DNA from: Candidatus Nitrosopumilus salarius BD31
Lineage (GTDB): Archaea > Thermoproteota > Nitrososphaeria > Nitrososphaerales > Nitrosopumilaceae
DNA length: 55,925 nt
Reading direction: 5' to 3'
Assembly: GCF_000242875.2 (NCBI RefSeq)
Contig: NZ_AEXL02000138.1
Coordinates: 1 to 55,925 of the forward strand
Both the position numbers and the translations under genes were made by a program. The notes beneath the pieces are model-generated. The model worked only from the letters and a program-made list of their open reading frames with translations. It did no database searches and was not told the DNA's origin. Each line of letters opens with the position of its first letter. Positions within the stretch are counted from its first letter, which is position 1. Positions 7,654-16,864 of this stretch are shown here, piece by piece.

Positions 7654-7848
7654 ATGGATAATCCGACTGAAATCAATTCTGTATATTGGGATGAGAAGAC
7701 AAAATCATGGAAGTATAGGATGGTTAAAGTTGAAGAATATCATGGGTTTGTACAATGTCAATACTGTCACCAACCGATATCTCATAATATCAAAACTGAC
7801 GGTGAATTCAAAGTAGTATATGTAAAATGTAGATGCTCTAGAAGCTGA
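7654..7848 (+). CDS. Small zinc-ribbon-like protein, 64 residues
   Basis: The protein starts MDNPTEINSVYWDEKTKSWK and carries C-x2-C (CQYCHQPI, residues 36-39) and C-x-C (KCRCSRS) near the end. This fits one zinc knuckle. The ATG at 7654 follows 66 bp after the 50-residue gene. A longer overlapping frame from 7634 lacks these features and is a shadow. Function is unknown. Confidence 0.6.
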   Translation: MDNPTEINSVYWDEKTKSWKYRMVKVEEYHGFVQCQYCHQPISHNIKTDGEFKVVYVKCRCSRS

Positions 7849-7955
7849 ATTTCTTCTAAAATGGTTATAGTATGCTATTTTTACCAAAAATAAGCTAGTT
7901 GCCACTAGATGAGAATTTAGATCAATTTTAAATATCATTTTCACGTATAGATTAT

Positions 7956-8086
7956 GACGAGAAGCCGTTATTCTGCGTAGTAGAATGAATGGTTGGAAAA
8001 CACATCATGTTAGGTATACGTCCTAGAATTGGTGTTTTCCATGTATCTCGTTGTTTTAAGAAACAAACTTTATTCTATATAGAATA
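7956..8086 (+). ncRNA. Candidate structured RNA or hairpin cluster
   Basis: This lies in the 297-bp gap 7849-8145. It has four inverted repeats in about 120 bp: ATTCT/AGAAT (7970-7974, 7982-7986); TGGAAAACAC/GTGTTTTCCA (7994-8003, 8032-8041) with an inner TAGG/CCTA; TTGTTT/AAACAA (8051-8056, 8061-8066); and the perfect 16-bp palindrome TATTCTATATAGAATA (8071-8086). A TATA-like TTTTAAATAT at 7926-7935 would place a start near 7956. No known RNA family is recognised, and the strand is inferred from this box. Confidence 0.35.
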
Positions 8087-8145
8087 CGTAGATATTCATA
8101 ATTCGTACACTCTAAACCTAATACTGTTTACTTTGATGTAATATT

Positions 8146-8220
8146 ATGAAATTGTATGATTTTGATATCATCGAGTGTTATGATGATGACGATTATGACT
8201 TTGATGATGACTCAGATTAG
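8146..8220 (+). CDS. Putative Asp-rich micro-protein, 24 residues
   Basis: The frame reads MKLYDFDIIECYDDDDYDFD and then DDSD. It is extremely acidic and ends 28 bp before the convergent aldo/keto reductase stop. Composition bias alone could produce it, so the call is weak. Confidence 0.25.
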   Translation: MKLYDFDIIECYDDDDYDFDDDSD

Positions 8221-8248
8221 TTCATAGATTTTTTAATTAAATTACAGT

Positions 8249-9280
8249 TTACCTGTATTCATCACCACAATCTCCAATGACATTAAACAAGTCATTTGAT
8301 CTTGTAGTAATTTCATCTATTGATAAAATGTCATCCGAGTCTAATTTTACCTCAAAAATTTTAGCATTATCTTCTCTGTGATTAATGATTCCTAGTCTTG
8401 CTCCTATAATTACTCCTGCAACTTGAGGTTTGTCTAAAATAAATCTCGTTGCAATATTTGCAATACTACACTGGTGTTTTTTTGCAATACCATCCAAGAT
8501 ATTCAGTAATTCTTGAAATAATTTCCATCCACCCCAAGCATCTATCATATTTTTGTATTTTTGCAGACTGGGTGTGGATAGTTCCCCTCTATGTGGCTCA
8601 TCTACTCCCAAATATTTTTCTGAGAAAAATCCACCAAGTAATGTTCCATATGTTAGAATCTTTATTCCATGTTTTGTAAAAAATGATGTCATAAGTTTTT
8701 GTGGTCTTTGATCTAAAATAGAATATTGAACCTGATTTGATACAATCTTAAAACCATTTTCTATCATTATTCTTACTCGCTCAGTATCAAAGTTCGTTAG
8801 TCCCAGATGTTTAATTTTTTGCTCGTTTTGTAATTTTGATAAATGATTTAACGCATCAAGATAGCTTACATTATTGTAATCCCACCAATGAAATTGTAGT
8901 AAATCAATACAATTAGTATCCATTTTTTTTAATGATTGGTCGATATAATGAGTTACAATGCTATTGCTCATTGGTCCTGGATTTGGGACAAATTTGGTTA
9001 ATGCTTGAAATTTTTCTTCCTTACCTATCTTTCTTCTAAAATTACCAATAAGTGACTCTGCTGGGCCATAAATGTCTGCAAGATCCCACGTTGTAAATCC
9101 ACACTTTTGATATTTTTCCATATCGTTAATTGCTAATTCTGAATCAATTTGACCGTGACCTCCTGACACTTGCCACATTCCATTTAAGATTCTGCAAATC
9201 TCAAAATCATTTGCAAGACTAGTCTTCTCTATTGCTGGGTGAGAATCACCATCAGATATTTTTTCTGACAAACAATACAC
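8249..9280 (-). CDS. Aldo/keto reductase family oxidoreductase
   Basis: This is a predicted NAD(P)H-dependent reductase of carbonyl compounds with a TIM-barrel fold, 343 residues long. The catalytic tetrad is visible: Asp66 and Tyr71 in WDLADIYGPAE, Lys96 in LTKFVP, and His131 in QFHWWD. The cofactor loop near the C-terminus is GVIIGARLG. A non-conserved extension of about 25 residues precedes the barrel, so an internal start is possible. It is transcribed alone, and the substrate cannot be inferred. Confidence 0.87.
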   Translation of the reverse strand: MYCLSEKISDGDSHPAIEKTSLANDFEICRILNGMWQVSGGHGQIDSELAINDMEKYQKCGFTTWDLADIYGPAESLIGNFRRKIGKEEKFQALTKFVPNPGPMSNSIVTHYIDQSLKKMDTNCIDLLQFHWWDYNNVSYLDALNHLSKLQNEQKIKHLGLTNFDTERVRIMIENGFKIVSNQVQYSILDQRPQKLMTSFFTKHGIKILTYGTLLGGFFSEKYLGVDEPHRGELSTPSLQKYKNMIDAWGGWKLFQELLNILDGIAKKHQCSIANIATRFILDKPQVAGVIIGARLGIINHREDNAKIFEVKLDSDDILSIDEITTRSNDLFNVIGDCGDEYR

Positions 9281-9389
9281 ATAGTATCTCTAGTGTATAA
9301 ATTTCCAATGTAATTTGGAAATTCTCAAACTGTATATTTCAGAAATTGTTTTCCAATATACTTAATTCCATTAATTTTATTAAAATCAT

Positions 9390-9659
9390 ATGAATAATAA
9401 AATTGAAGACAAGATCCAATCAATCATTATTGAAACATTTCAAGACGTAGAGTCTGAGTGGATAAGCTATTTTCAACATAAAGCAGAACAAATGCATTTG
9501 GACAAAAAGTCCTTCTTTATTGGAATGATGTATCCAAAAATCACAAAGAATCTAGAAGATAATAATATCCACATTAGGATAAAATCTGATTCTTGGGGTG
9601 ATCATGAAAATCAAAGAATCAACTCAATGCTTGATGAATTATATGAAAAATATGTGTGA
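9390..9659 (+). CDS. Hypothetical protein, 89 residues
   Basis: The protein starts MNNKIEDKIQSIIIETFQ and is soluble and mixed alpha/beta, with no motif that I recognise. It begins 109 bp from the divergent aldo/keto reductase and ends 68 bp before hisS, in the same direction. Codon use resembles the neighbours, so it looks like a resident gene. Confidence 0.55.
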   Translation: MNNKIEDKIQSIIIETFQDVESEWISYFQHKAEQMHLDKKSFFIGMMYPKITKNLEDNNIHIRIKSDSWGDHENQRINSMLDELYEKYV

Positions 9660-9727
9660 TTTTCAAAAATCTATATTTTTTTACTAACAGAAATATCTAA
9701 ATCATAACCATCTAAGAGATAATCATC

Positions 9728-11011
9728 ATGGAACTCCCTAGAGGAATGAAAGATTTTGATGGTCAAGAAAATGCCAACATTGAACATATTAGATATCACT
9801 TTAAACAATTATCCAATTTGTATGGTTTTTCATTTATGGATCCATCTCCAATTGAACTACTTTCAACTCTGGAAACTAAATCAGGTCCAGGAATTAGAGA
9901 TGAAATTTACTATTTCAAAGATAAAGGGGATAGAGAAGTTGCACTGCGATTTGACTTTACCATGGGATTGACAAGATATATCGCATCACAAAAATCAATG
10001 AAGCTTCCAGCTAAACTCTCGGCATTTGGTGGTGTATTCAGATATGACGAACCACAAAAGGGAAGATACAGGTATTTTCACCAATGGGATATTGAAATAT
10101 ATGGTAAAGCTAGCCTTGAATCAGAATCTGAAATCATAGAAATCACATCTCGTTTATTTGATTCTCTTTTACTCAAAGATATAGTTATTGACATAAATCA
10201 TAGAAATTTGGTAGAGTCATACATTAACAAAGTTTTCAACTCTAAAGATCCAGAATTGGTATCTGATATTTTACGGGCTGTAGATAAGATAGCAAAAAAA
10301 TCAAAAAATGAAATCTTGAAAGAATTTCAATTAAAAGGATACGAATCAGAAAAATTAGAAAAAATTTTAGAGTTTTCACAAATCAAAGGTTCAATTCAAG
10401 ATGTTGAAAAATTATTTGATATTACTCAGTTGGAATCATGGGGTGAACTAAAACAAGTTATTGATTCCCTAGAAAACAGAGGTGTATCAAACGTACGAAT
10501 TAATTTTGGAATTGTACGTGGGCTTGATTATTACTCCGGAATTGTCTTTGAAGTATTTGATAAAAACTCAACTCTTGGTGCTCTTGCTGGTGGAGGAAGA
10601 TATGACACACTAACAAAAGCTTTCAACAGAGAAGATATTGGTGCTACTGGAGTTGCAGGAGGGGTGGAGAGAATTATTCTTACAATGCAAGAACAAAATA
10701 TTATTCCTGAAATGTTACAAAAACGAGTTGCAGTGTTATACATTAATGAAGAGATGCAAAAAGTAGCACATTCAATTACATCTCTGTTGAGACTTAACAA
10801 CATTCCAACTGATATTGACTTAGCTGGACGCAACATGAAAAAACAGATGGATATTGCAAATAATGCAAGATTCTCAATTATAGTTGGACCTCAAGAACTA
10901 GAGCAAGGAAATGTTGTTCTCAAAGACATGATTAATGGTACAGAAGGAACCATCTCTCTAGAAAAACTCACAGAGGATCCCAAATCTATTCTTAATTTAG
11001 AAAAGCTCTAG
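9728..11011 (+). CDS. hisS: Histidyl-tRNA synthetase
   Basis: This class II synthetase charges tRNA-His. The 427-residue protein shows class II motif 2 (FRYDEPQKGRYRYFHQWDIE, about 102-121), the histidine-specific LDYYSGIVFEVF and GGGRYD, motif 3 in GVAGGVERI, and a C-terminal anticodon-binding domain from about 335. Length is normal for archaeal HisRS. Its last 20 nt overlap the convergent aIF6 gene. Confidence 0.95.
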   Translation: MELPRGMKDFDGQENANIEHIRYHFKQLSNLYGFSFMDPSPIELLSTLETKSGPGIRDEIYYFKDKGDREVALRFDFTMGLTRYIASQKSMKLPAKLSAFGGVFRYDEPQKGRYRYFHQWDIEIYGKASLESESEIIEITSRLFDSLLLKDIVIDINHRNLVESYINKVFNSKDPELVSDILRAVDKIAKKSKNEILKEFQLKGYESEKLEKILEFSQIKGSIQDVEKLFDITQLESWGELKQVIDSLENRGVSNVRINFGIVRGLDYYSGIVFEVFDKNSTLGALAGGGRYDTLTKAFNREDIGATGVAGGVERIILTMQEQNIIPEMLQKRVAVLYINEEMQKVAHSITSLLRLNNIPTDIDLAGRNMKKQMDIANNARFSIIVGPQELEQGNVVLKDMINGTEGTISLEKLTEDPKSILNLEKL

Positions 11012-11657
11012 TTAACATCATTATTTCAGGACCTGTAGTTAGTGACCCTACCACAACATTGTGATTATTTACAAGAATTCCTGATGAAACATATGGAATG
11101 CCATTGTTAATGGTACTGTGTTCAATTTTCACGCCTAGTACATTTGCCATCATTTTCATATCCTCCTCATCAGCTTCTGGATGGATTACCCCCCCGGTAG
11201 CATTTGCAACAAGTACAACTCCTGTTTGATTGAATCCAGCTATTTTTTTCTGAATTACCTCAACTCCAAGTACATCTGAAATTGTTTTACATGATTCTTT
11301 AGATAACCATGGAGAGACTATTGCACCTTTATCATTTGCACATATGACATTCCCAAGTGCATTAAATTTTGTATCAAGAACACCTATTTCTAAATCAGTC
11401 TCTTTTTTCAAATAATCATATTCATTTTGATAAGCAGTAGTTGGCAATAAGATTCCCTTATTGTTCATCACACATAGTGCACCAATTAATCTTGTATTTG
11501 CAATTGAAGTGTAATGAACATCCACATCAAGATATTTTGCAAGATTATCTGCTTTTGTTTTGGCAAATCCCATTGGAACTAAAATTATACTGTCATTTAC
11601 TTTGATGTAGACTCCAAGGTTCGGGCCACGATATACATCATACTTGATAATATCCAT
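10992..11657 (-). CDS. eif6: Translation initiation factor 6 (aIF6)
   Basis: This factor binds the large ribosomal subunit and blocks premature joining of the subunits. The 221-residue protein shows the pentein repeat pattern, with recurring strands such as GVYIKVND, NTRLIGALCVMNNKGILLP, NVICANDKGAIVSP, GVVLVANATGGVIHPEA and SGILVNNHNVVVG. Length matches the family. It overlaps the 3' end of hisS by 20 nt and diverges from the ferredoxin gene at 11787. Confidence 0.95.
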   Translation of the reverse strand: MDIIKYDVYRGPNLGVYIKVNDSIILVPMGFAKTKADNLAKYLDVDVHYTSIANTRLIGALCVMNNKGILLPTTAYQNEYDYLKKETDLEIGVLDTKFNALGNVICANDKGAIVSPWLSKESCKTISDVLGVEVIQKKIAGFNQTGVVLVANATGGVIHPEADEEDMKMMANVLGVKIEHSTINNGIPYVSSGILVNNHNVVVGSLTTGPEIMMLTRAFLN

Positions 11658-11756
11658 ATCAGCAGTATTGATCGTTCAGCGTTATGAACGTAAGGAAATT
11701 TTCATTCCTAATTTGATCTGATACTAACAAATGTCTTCCTACTGCCTCCATCTAGC

Positions 11757-11764
11757 TTTAAATA
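11757..11764 (+). promoter_or_regulatory. TATA box of the first ferredoxin gene
   Basis: TTTAAATA is centred about 26 bp before the ATG at 11787, which fits a leaderless transcript. Confidence 0.65.
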
Positions 11765-11768
11765 ATAA

Positions 11769-12296
<528 letters not shown>

Positions 12297-12300
12297 GATT

Positions 12301-12349
12301 TTAAATTCCCTTATAACTAGAAATTTTTCTTTTCTCTTATTTTTTATAC
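12301..12349 (+). terminator. T-rich terminator of ferredoxin copy 1
   Basis: Several T-runs follow the stop codon (AATTTTTCTTTTCTC, then TTATTTTTTATAC), typical of archaeal oligo-T termination. No hairpin is needed or seen. Confidence 0.4.
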
Positions 12350-12384
12350 TCTTTCACATTTAGTCCCAACTAATTATATCTAGA

Positions 12385-12392
12385 TTTAAATA
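12385..12392 (+). promoter_or_regulatory. TATA box of the second ferredoxin gene
   Basis: TTTAAATA, identical to the box of copy 1, is centred about 26 bp before the ATG at 12414. The second gene therefore has its own leaderless promoter. Confidence 0.65.
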
Positions 12393-12413
12393 ATATTCTG
12401 AGGCAATCTCATC

Positions 12414-12962
12414 ATGGTAGATCTAGTTATACCAGAAGACTTTTGTCACAACGATGTAAAACCAGTAGGAAAGACAAGTCATGCAGATGGCGAGAATTTT
12501 CACTGGATCTGGGGCAAAGGAAATCCAAATGGTGCAGCATTCTCAAATGAAGATGTAAAGGCAGCCTATGAAGCAAGAGGAGAAAAACAAGTTCCTCTTG
12601 GAATTCATGGTACTACCGTTGCAGTCGATTGGGATTCATGTGTTGCAGCTGGTGCATGTATGAGTGTATGTCCAGTTCAAACATTCCAATGGTACAGAAC
12701 CGAAAAAGATATTCCAGCAGAAAAATGTCTGGGTGAAACTTTTGATGGTACTGGTAAAACAGAACAAGATGAAAGATTAGATTATACAGACAAATCACAG
12801 CCAATCAGAGAACATGATTGCACTGTTTGTATGGCCTGTCAAGAAATTTGTCCTGAAGGAGCTATTCGAATTGAATCAGCTAACCAAGAATGGCACGAGA
12901 AAGCAGCCGGAACATTTGTACTAATGAAATCCGGTTCTGAAAATCCTCACGCACACGATTAA
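12414..12962 (+). CDS. Di-cluster ferredoxin, zinc-ferredoxin family, copy 2
   Basis: This 182-residue paralogue of copy 1 is very similar around [11 protein letters not shown] and PIREHDC. Site II is Cys136, Cys139, Cys142, Cys146 (CTVCMACQEICP). Site I is Cys76, Cys82, Cys86, but the Asp of copy 1 is Ala79 (CVAAGAC), so site I should hold only a 3Fe-4S cluster. It keeps three His (23, 30, 65) near the Sulfolobus zinc-ligand positions, while the Asp ligand position is Gln129. An extra Cys105 and a His-containing tail (NPHAHD) are unique to it. The two copies probably differ in potential or partner. Confidence 0.88.
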   Translation: MVDLVIPEDFCHNDVKPVGKTSHADGENFHWIWGKGNPNGAAFSNEDVKAAYEARGEKQVPLGIHGTTVAVDWDSCVAAGACMSVCPVQTFQWYRTEKDIPAEKCLGETFDGTGKTEQDERLDYTDKSQPIREHDCTVCMACQEICPEGAIRIESANQEWHEKAAGTFVLMKSGSENPHAHD

Positions 12963-12963
12963 A

Positions 12964-13002
12964 GAAACTTTTTCTTTTTTCTTATTTTTCTATTTTACAT
13001 CA
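12964..13002 (+). terminator. T-rich terminator of ferredoxin copy 2
   Basis: Repeated T-runs (CTTTTTCTTTTTTC, then TTATTTTTC) start 2 nt after the stop codon and precede tRNA-Ser. Confidence 0.45.
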
Positions 13003-13035
13003 ACAAATTTTAATCACTGTTATCCAAGAATTTTT

Positions 13036-13119
13036 GCAGAGGTCGCCTAGCTCGGTAGGGCGCGGGCCTTGAGAGCCTGTGTGCGCAAGCATACGGGGGT
13101 TCAAATCCCTCTCTCTGCG
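13036..13119 (+). tRNA. tRNA-Ser (UGA)
   Basis: The gene is 84 nt long. The acceptor stem is GCAGAGG/TCTCTGC with discriminator G, as expected for Ser. The anticodon arm is CGGGC-CTTGAGA-GCCTG with anticodon TGA. A long class II variable arm (GTGTGC, loop GCAA, GCATAC) marks it as Ser. The T-arm is GGGGG-TTCAAAT-CCCTC. CCA is not encoded and no intron is seen. Confidence 0.95.
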
Positions 13120-13121
13120 TT

Positions 13122-14072
13122 TTAATTTTCTATTTTTGCAAGCTCTGCAAGCATTGCTGAGAGCTGAATCTCAGAATTTGCTCCAACTAAAACTCTATAA
13201 TCGTACTTTGCAATAACTTCTAAAATATCTGCCAATTTCTCGTGCTTTGATTTGAAAACTGCAGAGTTGAGATATTTTAGAAAATCTGATTCAGACATTC
13301 CGTAAACTTTGATTAACTCAATCATTTTTTCTCTTGCTTCTAGAACTTTTCCAGAAAGTGCAATTTTTAAAACCATATCAACGTCACTAGTTTTTGTCAA
13401 TCCTGCAGATGCTTTTACATGCTCTTCAGTAATTCCGCCAAGACTTGCAGTTGCCTGCATTAGATTGATGGCATGTCTCATATCTCCTTCAGAATAATCA
13501 TAAATTACTTTGAGACCCTTTTTGTCAGTCTTGACCTTCTCTTTTTTTGCAATCTCTTCTAGTCTATTGATGATATCTTCCTCAGGTATTGATGTGAACT
13601 TGAATGTAGCACATCTACTCTGAATGGGGTCAATAATCTTTGAAATGTTATTTGCAATGAAAATAAATCTACATATTTTTGCAGTATCTTCTATTATTCG
13701 TCTAAGTGCGGTCTGAGCATCGGCAGTCATTTCGTCTGCCTCATCTAAAATAATGATTTTAAATGGAACATCTACCATCCCTGCAAATCTTGAAAACTTT
13801 TTTACTTTTTCTCTGACCATTCCAATTCCTCTCTCGTCAGATGCGTTTAGTTCAAGAGTGTAATCTTTGGCATTTTCTCCTAAAATTTGTCTTGCAATAC
13901 ATAATGCTGCAGTGGTCTTTCCAACTCCCGCAGAACCTGAAAACATCAAGTGGGGCATATCTGTTGGATCTTTGATAAGAGCTTCCAAACTGTTGATAAT
14001 TTCTGTCTGGTTTACAATTTCAGAAAGTTTTGTAGGTCGATATTTTTCTACCCACATACCTGTTGCAGACAT
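13122..14072 (-). CDS. rfcS: Replication factor C small subunit (clamp loader)
   Basis: This AAA+ ATPase loads the PCNA sliding clamp onto primed DNA together with RfcL (39019-40188). It shows WVEKYRPTKLSEIV at the start, Walker A GSAGVGKTTAA, Walker B IILDEADEM and the SRC motif in PIQSRCATFKF, followed by the C-terminal collar helices. The frame opens at 14096, but a TATTAA-type box covers that ATG. The ATG at 14072 (MSATGMWVEKYRP) lies about 27 bp after the box and fits a leaderless start, giving 316 residues. The stop lies 2 bp from tRNA-Ser. Confidence 0.93.
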   Translation of the reverse strand: MSATGMWVEKYRPTKLSEIVNQTEIINSLEALIKDPTDMPHLMFSGSAGVGKTTAALCIARQILGENAKDYTLELNASDERGIGMVREKVKKFSRFAGMVDVPFKIIILDEADEMTADAQTALRRIIEDTAKICRFIFIANNISKIIDPIQSRCATFKFTSIPEEDIINRLEEIAKKEKVKTDKKGLKVIYDYSEGDMRHAINLMQATASLGGITEEHVKASAGLTKTSDVDMVLKIALSGKVLEAREKMIELIKVYGMSESDFLKYLNSAVFKSKHEKLADILEVIAKYDYRVLVGANSEIQLSAMLAELAKIEN

Positions 14073-14265
14073 GAGTATCAAAGGATTAATCCCCATTAAT
14101 AAATCCGAATTGGTTATTATGGAATACTATATTTTAAAATCAAAATTTTGCCTAATCTACATGCGATCAGCCTGAGATTAATTAGGATCAATTGATCTAA
14201 CTAAATTGTTAAGAGAATTGATCGATCCCACACTTGAGGATCTTAATGACCATAAGTGATCTTAC

Positions 14266-14784
14266 ATGGAAATAGAAAAAATAGAAAAAGTACATTCAAT
14301 TGGATACCGCCTAAAGGATGCTAAGGTTACAGTTAATCAGGATTTTAAATTTAATGTGGCAGGAGTAAAAATTGAGGGAACTCAGGGTGATACTAATAAC
14401 ATGCCTCAATGGGTGGGAAAGATTCTATCTGATAATAACTTGGGGGTGATGGATACTCCTGATATGATAACTGAACTAAAGCAAGCTCTATCCAAAGAAA
14501 AGATGGTTGGAGAATATCAAATATCTACACTTGATCCACACTTTTACATAAAATTAAGAGAGTCTATGAAAGAATTGAATCGTGATGATTTTGATAAAGT
14601 TGAAAGCATGATGTTAGAATTATTTAGAATGAGAAGAGGTAAGCTTGTGAAGATAGCAGATTCTATCAAACTAAATTCTGAATTATACAATAAACTAACT
14701 GTTGAGGAAAATGTTTTCTATAAAACTATCTATGATAACAGTATCGAGTTTGAAAGACAAATAACAGGTGTTCTAAATGAGTAA
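14266..14784 (+). CDS. GINS complex subunit, probably Gins23-like
   Basis: GINS joins MCM and a GAN/Cdc45-like protein in the replicative helicase. The 172-residue protein has a beta-rich N-terminal part (about 1-60, with MPQWVGKIL near 50) and a helical C-terminal part (DPHFYIKLRESM, then FRMRRGKLVKIADS). The small domain comes first, which is the Gins23 order; I cannot exclude a Gins51-type protein. It overlaps mcm by 8 nt (14777-14784) and heads the GINS-mcm-hel308 operon, which strongly supports the role. Confidence 0.8.
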   Translation: MEIEKIEKVHSIGYRLKDAKVTVNQDFKFNVAGVKIEGTQGDTNNMPQWVGKILSDNNLGVMDTPDMITELKQALSKEKMVGEYQISTLDPHFYIKLRESMKELNRDDFDKVESMMLELFRMRRGKLVKIADSIKLNSELYNKLTVEENVFYKTIYDNSIEFERQITGVLNE

Positions 14785-16864
14785 CGCTCAAGCTAGTACC
14801 TTTACAGATTCTGCACTATCAGATAAAGTAAAAGAATTTCTAACTAGATTCAAAGACAGACAAGGGAATTACAAGTATGTAGACGCAATTGACGAAATGA
14901 TGCCGAAAAATACAAAATTCATCATCGTTGATTATAATGACTTGGTAATAGAACCTGAAATTGAAGTTATCTTCTCTAAAAATCCTGATAGAATATTTGA
15001 TGCATTTTCTAGAGCTATAAAAGAAGCATTACAAACTAGATTTCCTGATTATGCAGAAAAAATCAAAGATGAAGTTCGCGTACGATTAATTAATTTTCCA
15101 CTTGAAAGAAGTCTAAGACAAATCAATGCTGAAACTATTGGACACATTACCAGTGTTTCGGGGATGGTTGTTAGAGCATCAGAGGTAAAACCACTTGCAA
15201 AAGAATTGGTCTTTGTATGTCCTGATGAACACAAAACCAAAGTAATTCAACTAAAAGGAATGGATGTAAAAATGCCAGTAGTTTGTGACAATCCAAGTTG
15301 TAAACACAGAGACTTTGAGCTAAAACCAGAAGAAAGCAAATTCATCGATTTTCAAATTTTAAGATTACAGGAACTTCCTGAGGATTTACCGCCAGGGCAG
15401 CTTCCACACTATATTGATGTCACAATTAGGCAGGATTTAGTTGATAATTCAAGACCCGGTGATAGAATTATTCTCACAGGAGTAGTAAGAGTAGAACAAG
15501 AATCAGTTGCAGGAGTTCAAAGAGGCCATAGCGGATTATACCGATTAAGAATTGAAGGAAACAATATTGAATTTTTGAGTGGTCGTGGTTCAAAGACTGA
15601 TAGAAAAATAGGGAGAGAAGAGATCTCCCCCGAAGAAGAAAAAAGGATCATCGCACTAAGTCAAAGCTCTGATGTATATCAAAGACTAATTGATTCATTT
15701 GCTCCTCACATTCAAGGTCAATCATTAATCAAAGAAGCAATTTTGTTGCTCATTGTAGGTTCTAATCAGAGATTGTTAGGTGATGGAAGTAAAATCAGAG
15801 GAGACATTAATGTATTTTTAGTTGGTGATCCAGGTACTGCAAAATCCGAGATGCTAAAATTCTGTGCGAGAATTGCACCGAGAGGACTGTATACTTCAGG
15901 TAGAGGTTCAACAGCTGCAGGCCTTACAGCTGCTGTAGTTCGAGATAAAACTGGAATTATGATGTTAGAAGCTGGTGCAGTAGTACTTGGTGATCAAGGC
16001 CTTGTAAGCATCGATGAATTTGATAAGATGAAACCTGAAGATAGAAGTGCTTTGCACGAAGTCATGGAGCAACAATCAGCAAGTATTGCAAAAGGTGGTA
16101 TTGTAGCTACTCTAAATGCTAGAACTTCAATTTTAGCAGCAGCAAATCCAATGTATGGAAAATATGATCCATTCAAAAATATTACAGAAAATGTAAATTT
16201 GCCTATTCCTTTGCTTACTAGATTTGATCTCATTTTTGTTGTTAGAGATATCCCTACTAAAGAACGAGATGAAAAGATTGCAAGACACATTATTCAAAGA
16301 AACACAACCCAAGGAACAGACAAAAAATCTGTCATTGAAGTTGACTTACTAACAAAATATCTTTCATATGCAAAACGTGGGATTCCTGATTTGACAAAAG
16401 AAGCAGAAGAGAAAATTCTATCTTACTATCTTCAAATGAGAAATGTAGAATCTGAAGAAATGATCACTGTCACTCCTAGACAACTTGAGGGAATAATACG
16501 ACTTTCAACTGCAAGGGCAAGATTACTTATGAAAGACAAGGTGGATGAAGAAGATGCTGACCGTGCTATATTTCTGATTCAGAGCATGCTTCAGGATGCG
16601 GGGGTTGATGTTAATACTGGTAAAGTTGATCTTGGAGTCTTACAAGGAAAGCCAAGAAGTGAAGTTTCAAAGATGCAATTATTCATGGATGTTCTCAAAA
16701 GTCTTGAAGGTGACAATAAGGTTCCAGTAGATGAGAGAACATTTGTCAAAGAACTTGAAAAGAGTGAAAAATTCACAGAAGAAGAAGCAAGAAACTATAT
16801 CAGAAGAATGCTCAGAGAAGCATCTATTTATGAATCAAAACCCGGTCATTATAACCGAGTATGA
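14777..16864 (+). CDS. mcm: Replicative DNA helicase MCM
   Basis: This homohexameric 3'-5' helicase unwinds DNA at the fork. The 695-residue protein has an N-terminal OB domain with zinc-site candidates Cys148, His152, Cys170 and Cys175, a C3H pattern. The AAA+ core has Walker A GDPGTAKSE (350-358), Walker B SIDEFDKM (411-418) and arginine finger LTRFDL. A winged-helix C-terminus follows. It overlaps GINS upstream by 8 nt and hel308 downstream by 4 nt (ATGA), so the three are translationally coupled. Confidence 0.97.
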   Translation: MSNAQASTFTDSALSDKVKEFLTRFKDRQGNYKYVDAIDEMMPKNTKFIIVDYNDLVIEPEIEVIFSKNPDRIFDAFSRAIKEALQTRFPDYAEKIKDEVRVRLINFPLERSLRQINAETIGHITSVSGMVVRASEVKPLAKELVFVCPDEHKTKVIQLKGMDVKMPVVCDNPSCKHRDFELKPEESKFIDFQILRLQELPEDLPPGQLPHYIDVTIRQDLVDNSRPGDRIILTGVVRVEQESVAGVQRGHSGLYRLRIEGNNIEFLSGRGSKTDRKIGREEISPEEEKRIIALSQSSDVYQRLIDSFAPHIQGQSLIKEAILLLIVGSNQRLLGDGSKIRGDINVFLVGDPGTAKSEMLKFCARIAPRGLYTSGRGSTAAGLTAAVVRDKTGIMMLEAGAVVLGDQGLVSIDEFDKMKPEDRSALHEVMEQQSASIAKGGIVATLNARTSILAAANPMYGKYDPFKNITENVNLPIPLLTRFDLIFVVRDIPTKERDEKIARHIIQRNTTQGTDKKSVIEVDLLTKYLSYAKRGIPDLTKEAEEKILSYYLQMRNVESEEMITVTPRQLEGIIRLSTARARLLMKDKVDEEDADRAIFLIQSMLQDAGVDVNTGKVDLGVLQGKPRSEVSKMQLFMDVLKSLEGDNKVPVDERTFVKELEKSEKFTEEEARNYIRRMLREASIYESKPGHYNRV

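Noticed and set aside
7954-7980. Eight-codon leaderless frame or C/D-box RNA at the hairpin cluster
   Set aside because: The C-box match is imperfect, no CTGA D-box is nearby, and an eight-codon frame has no support.
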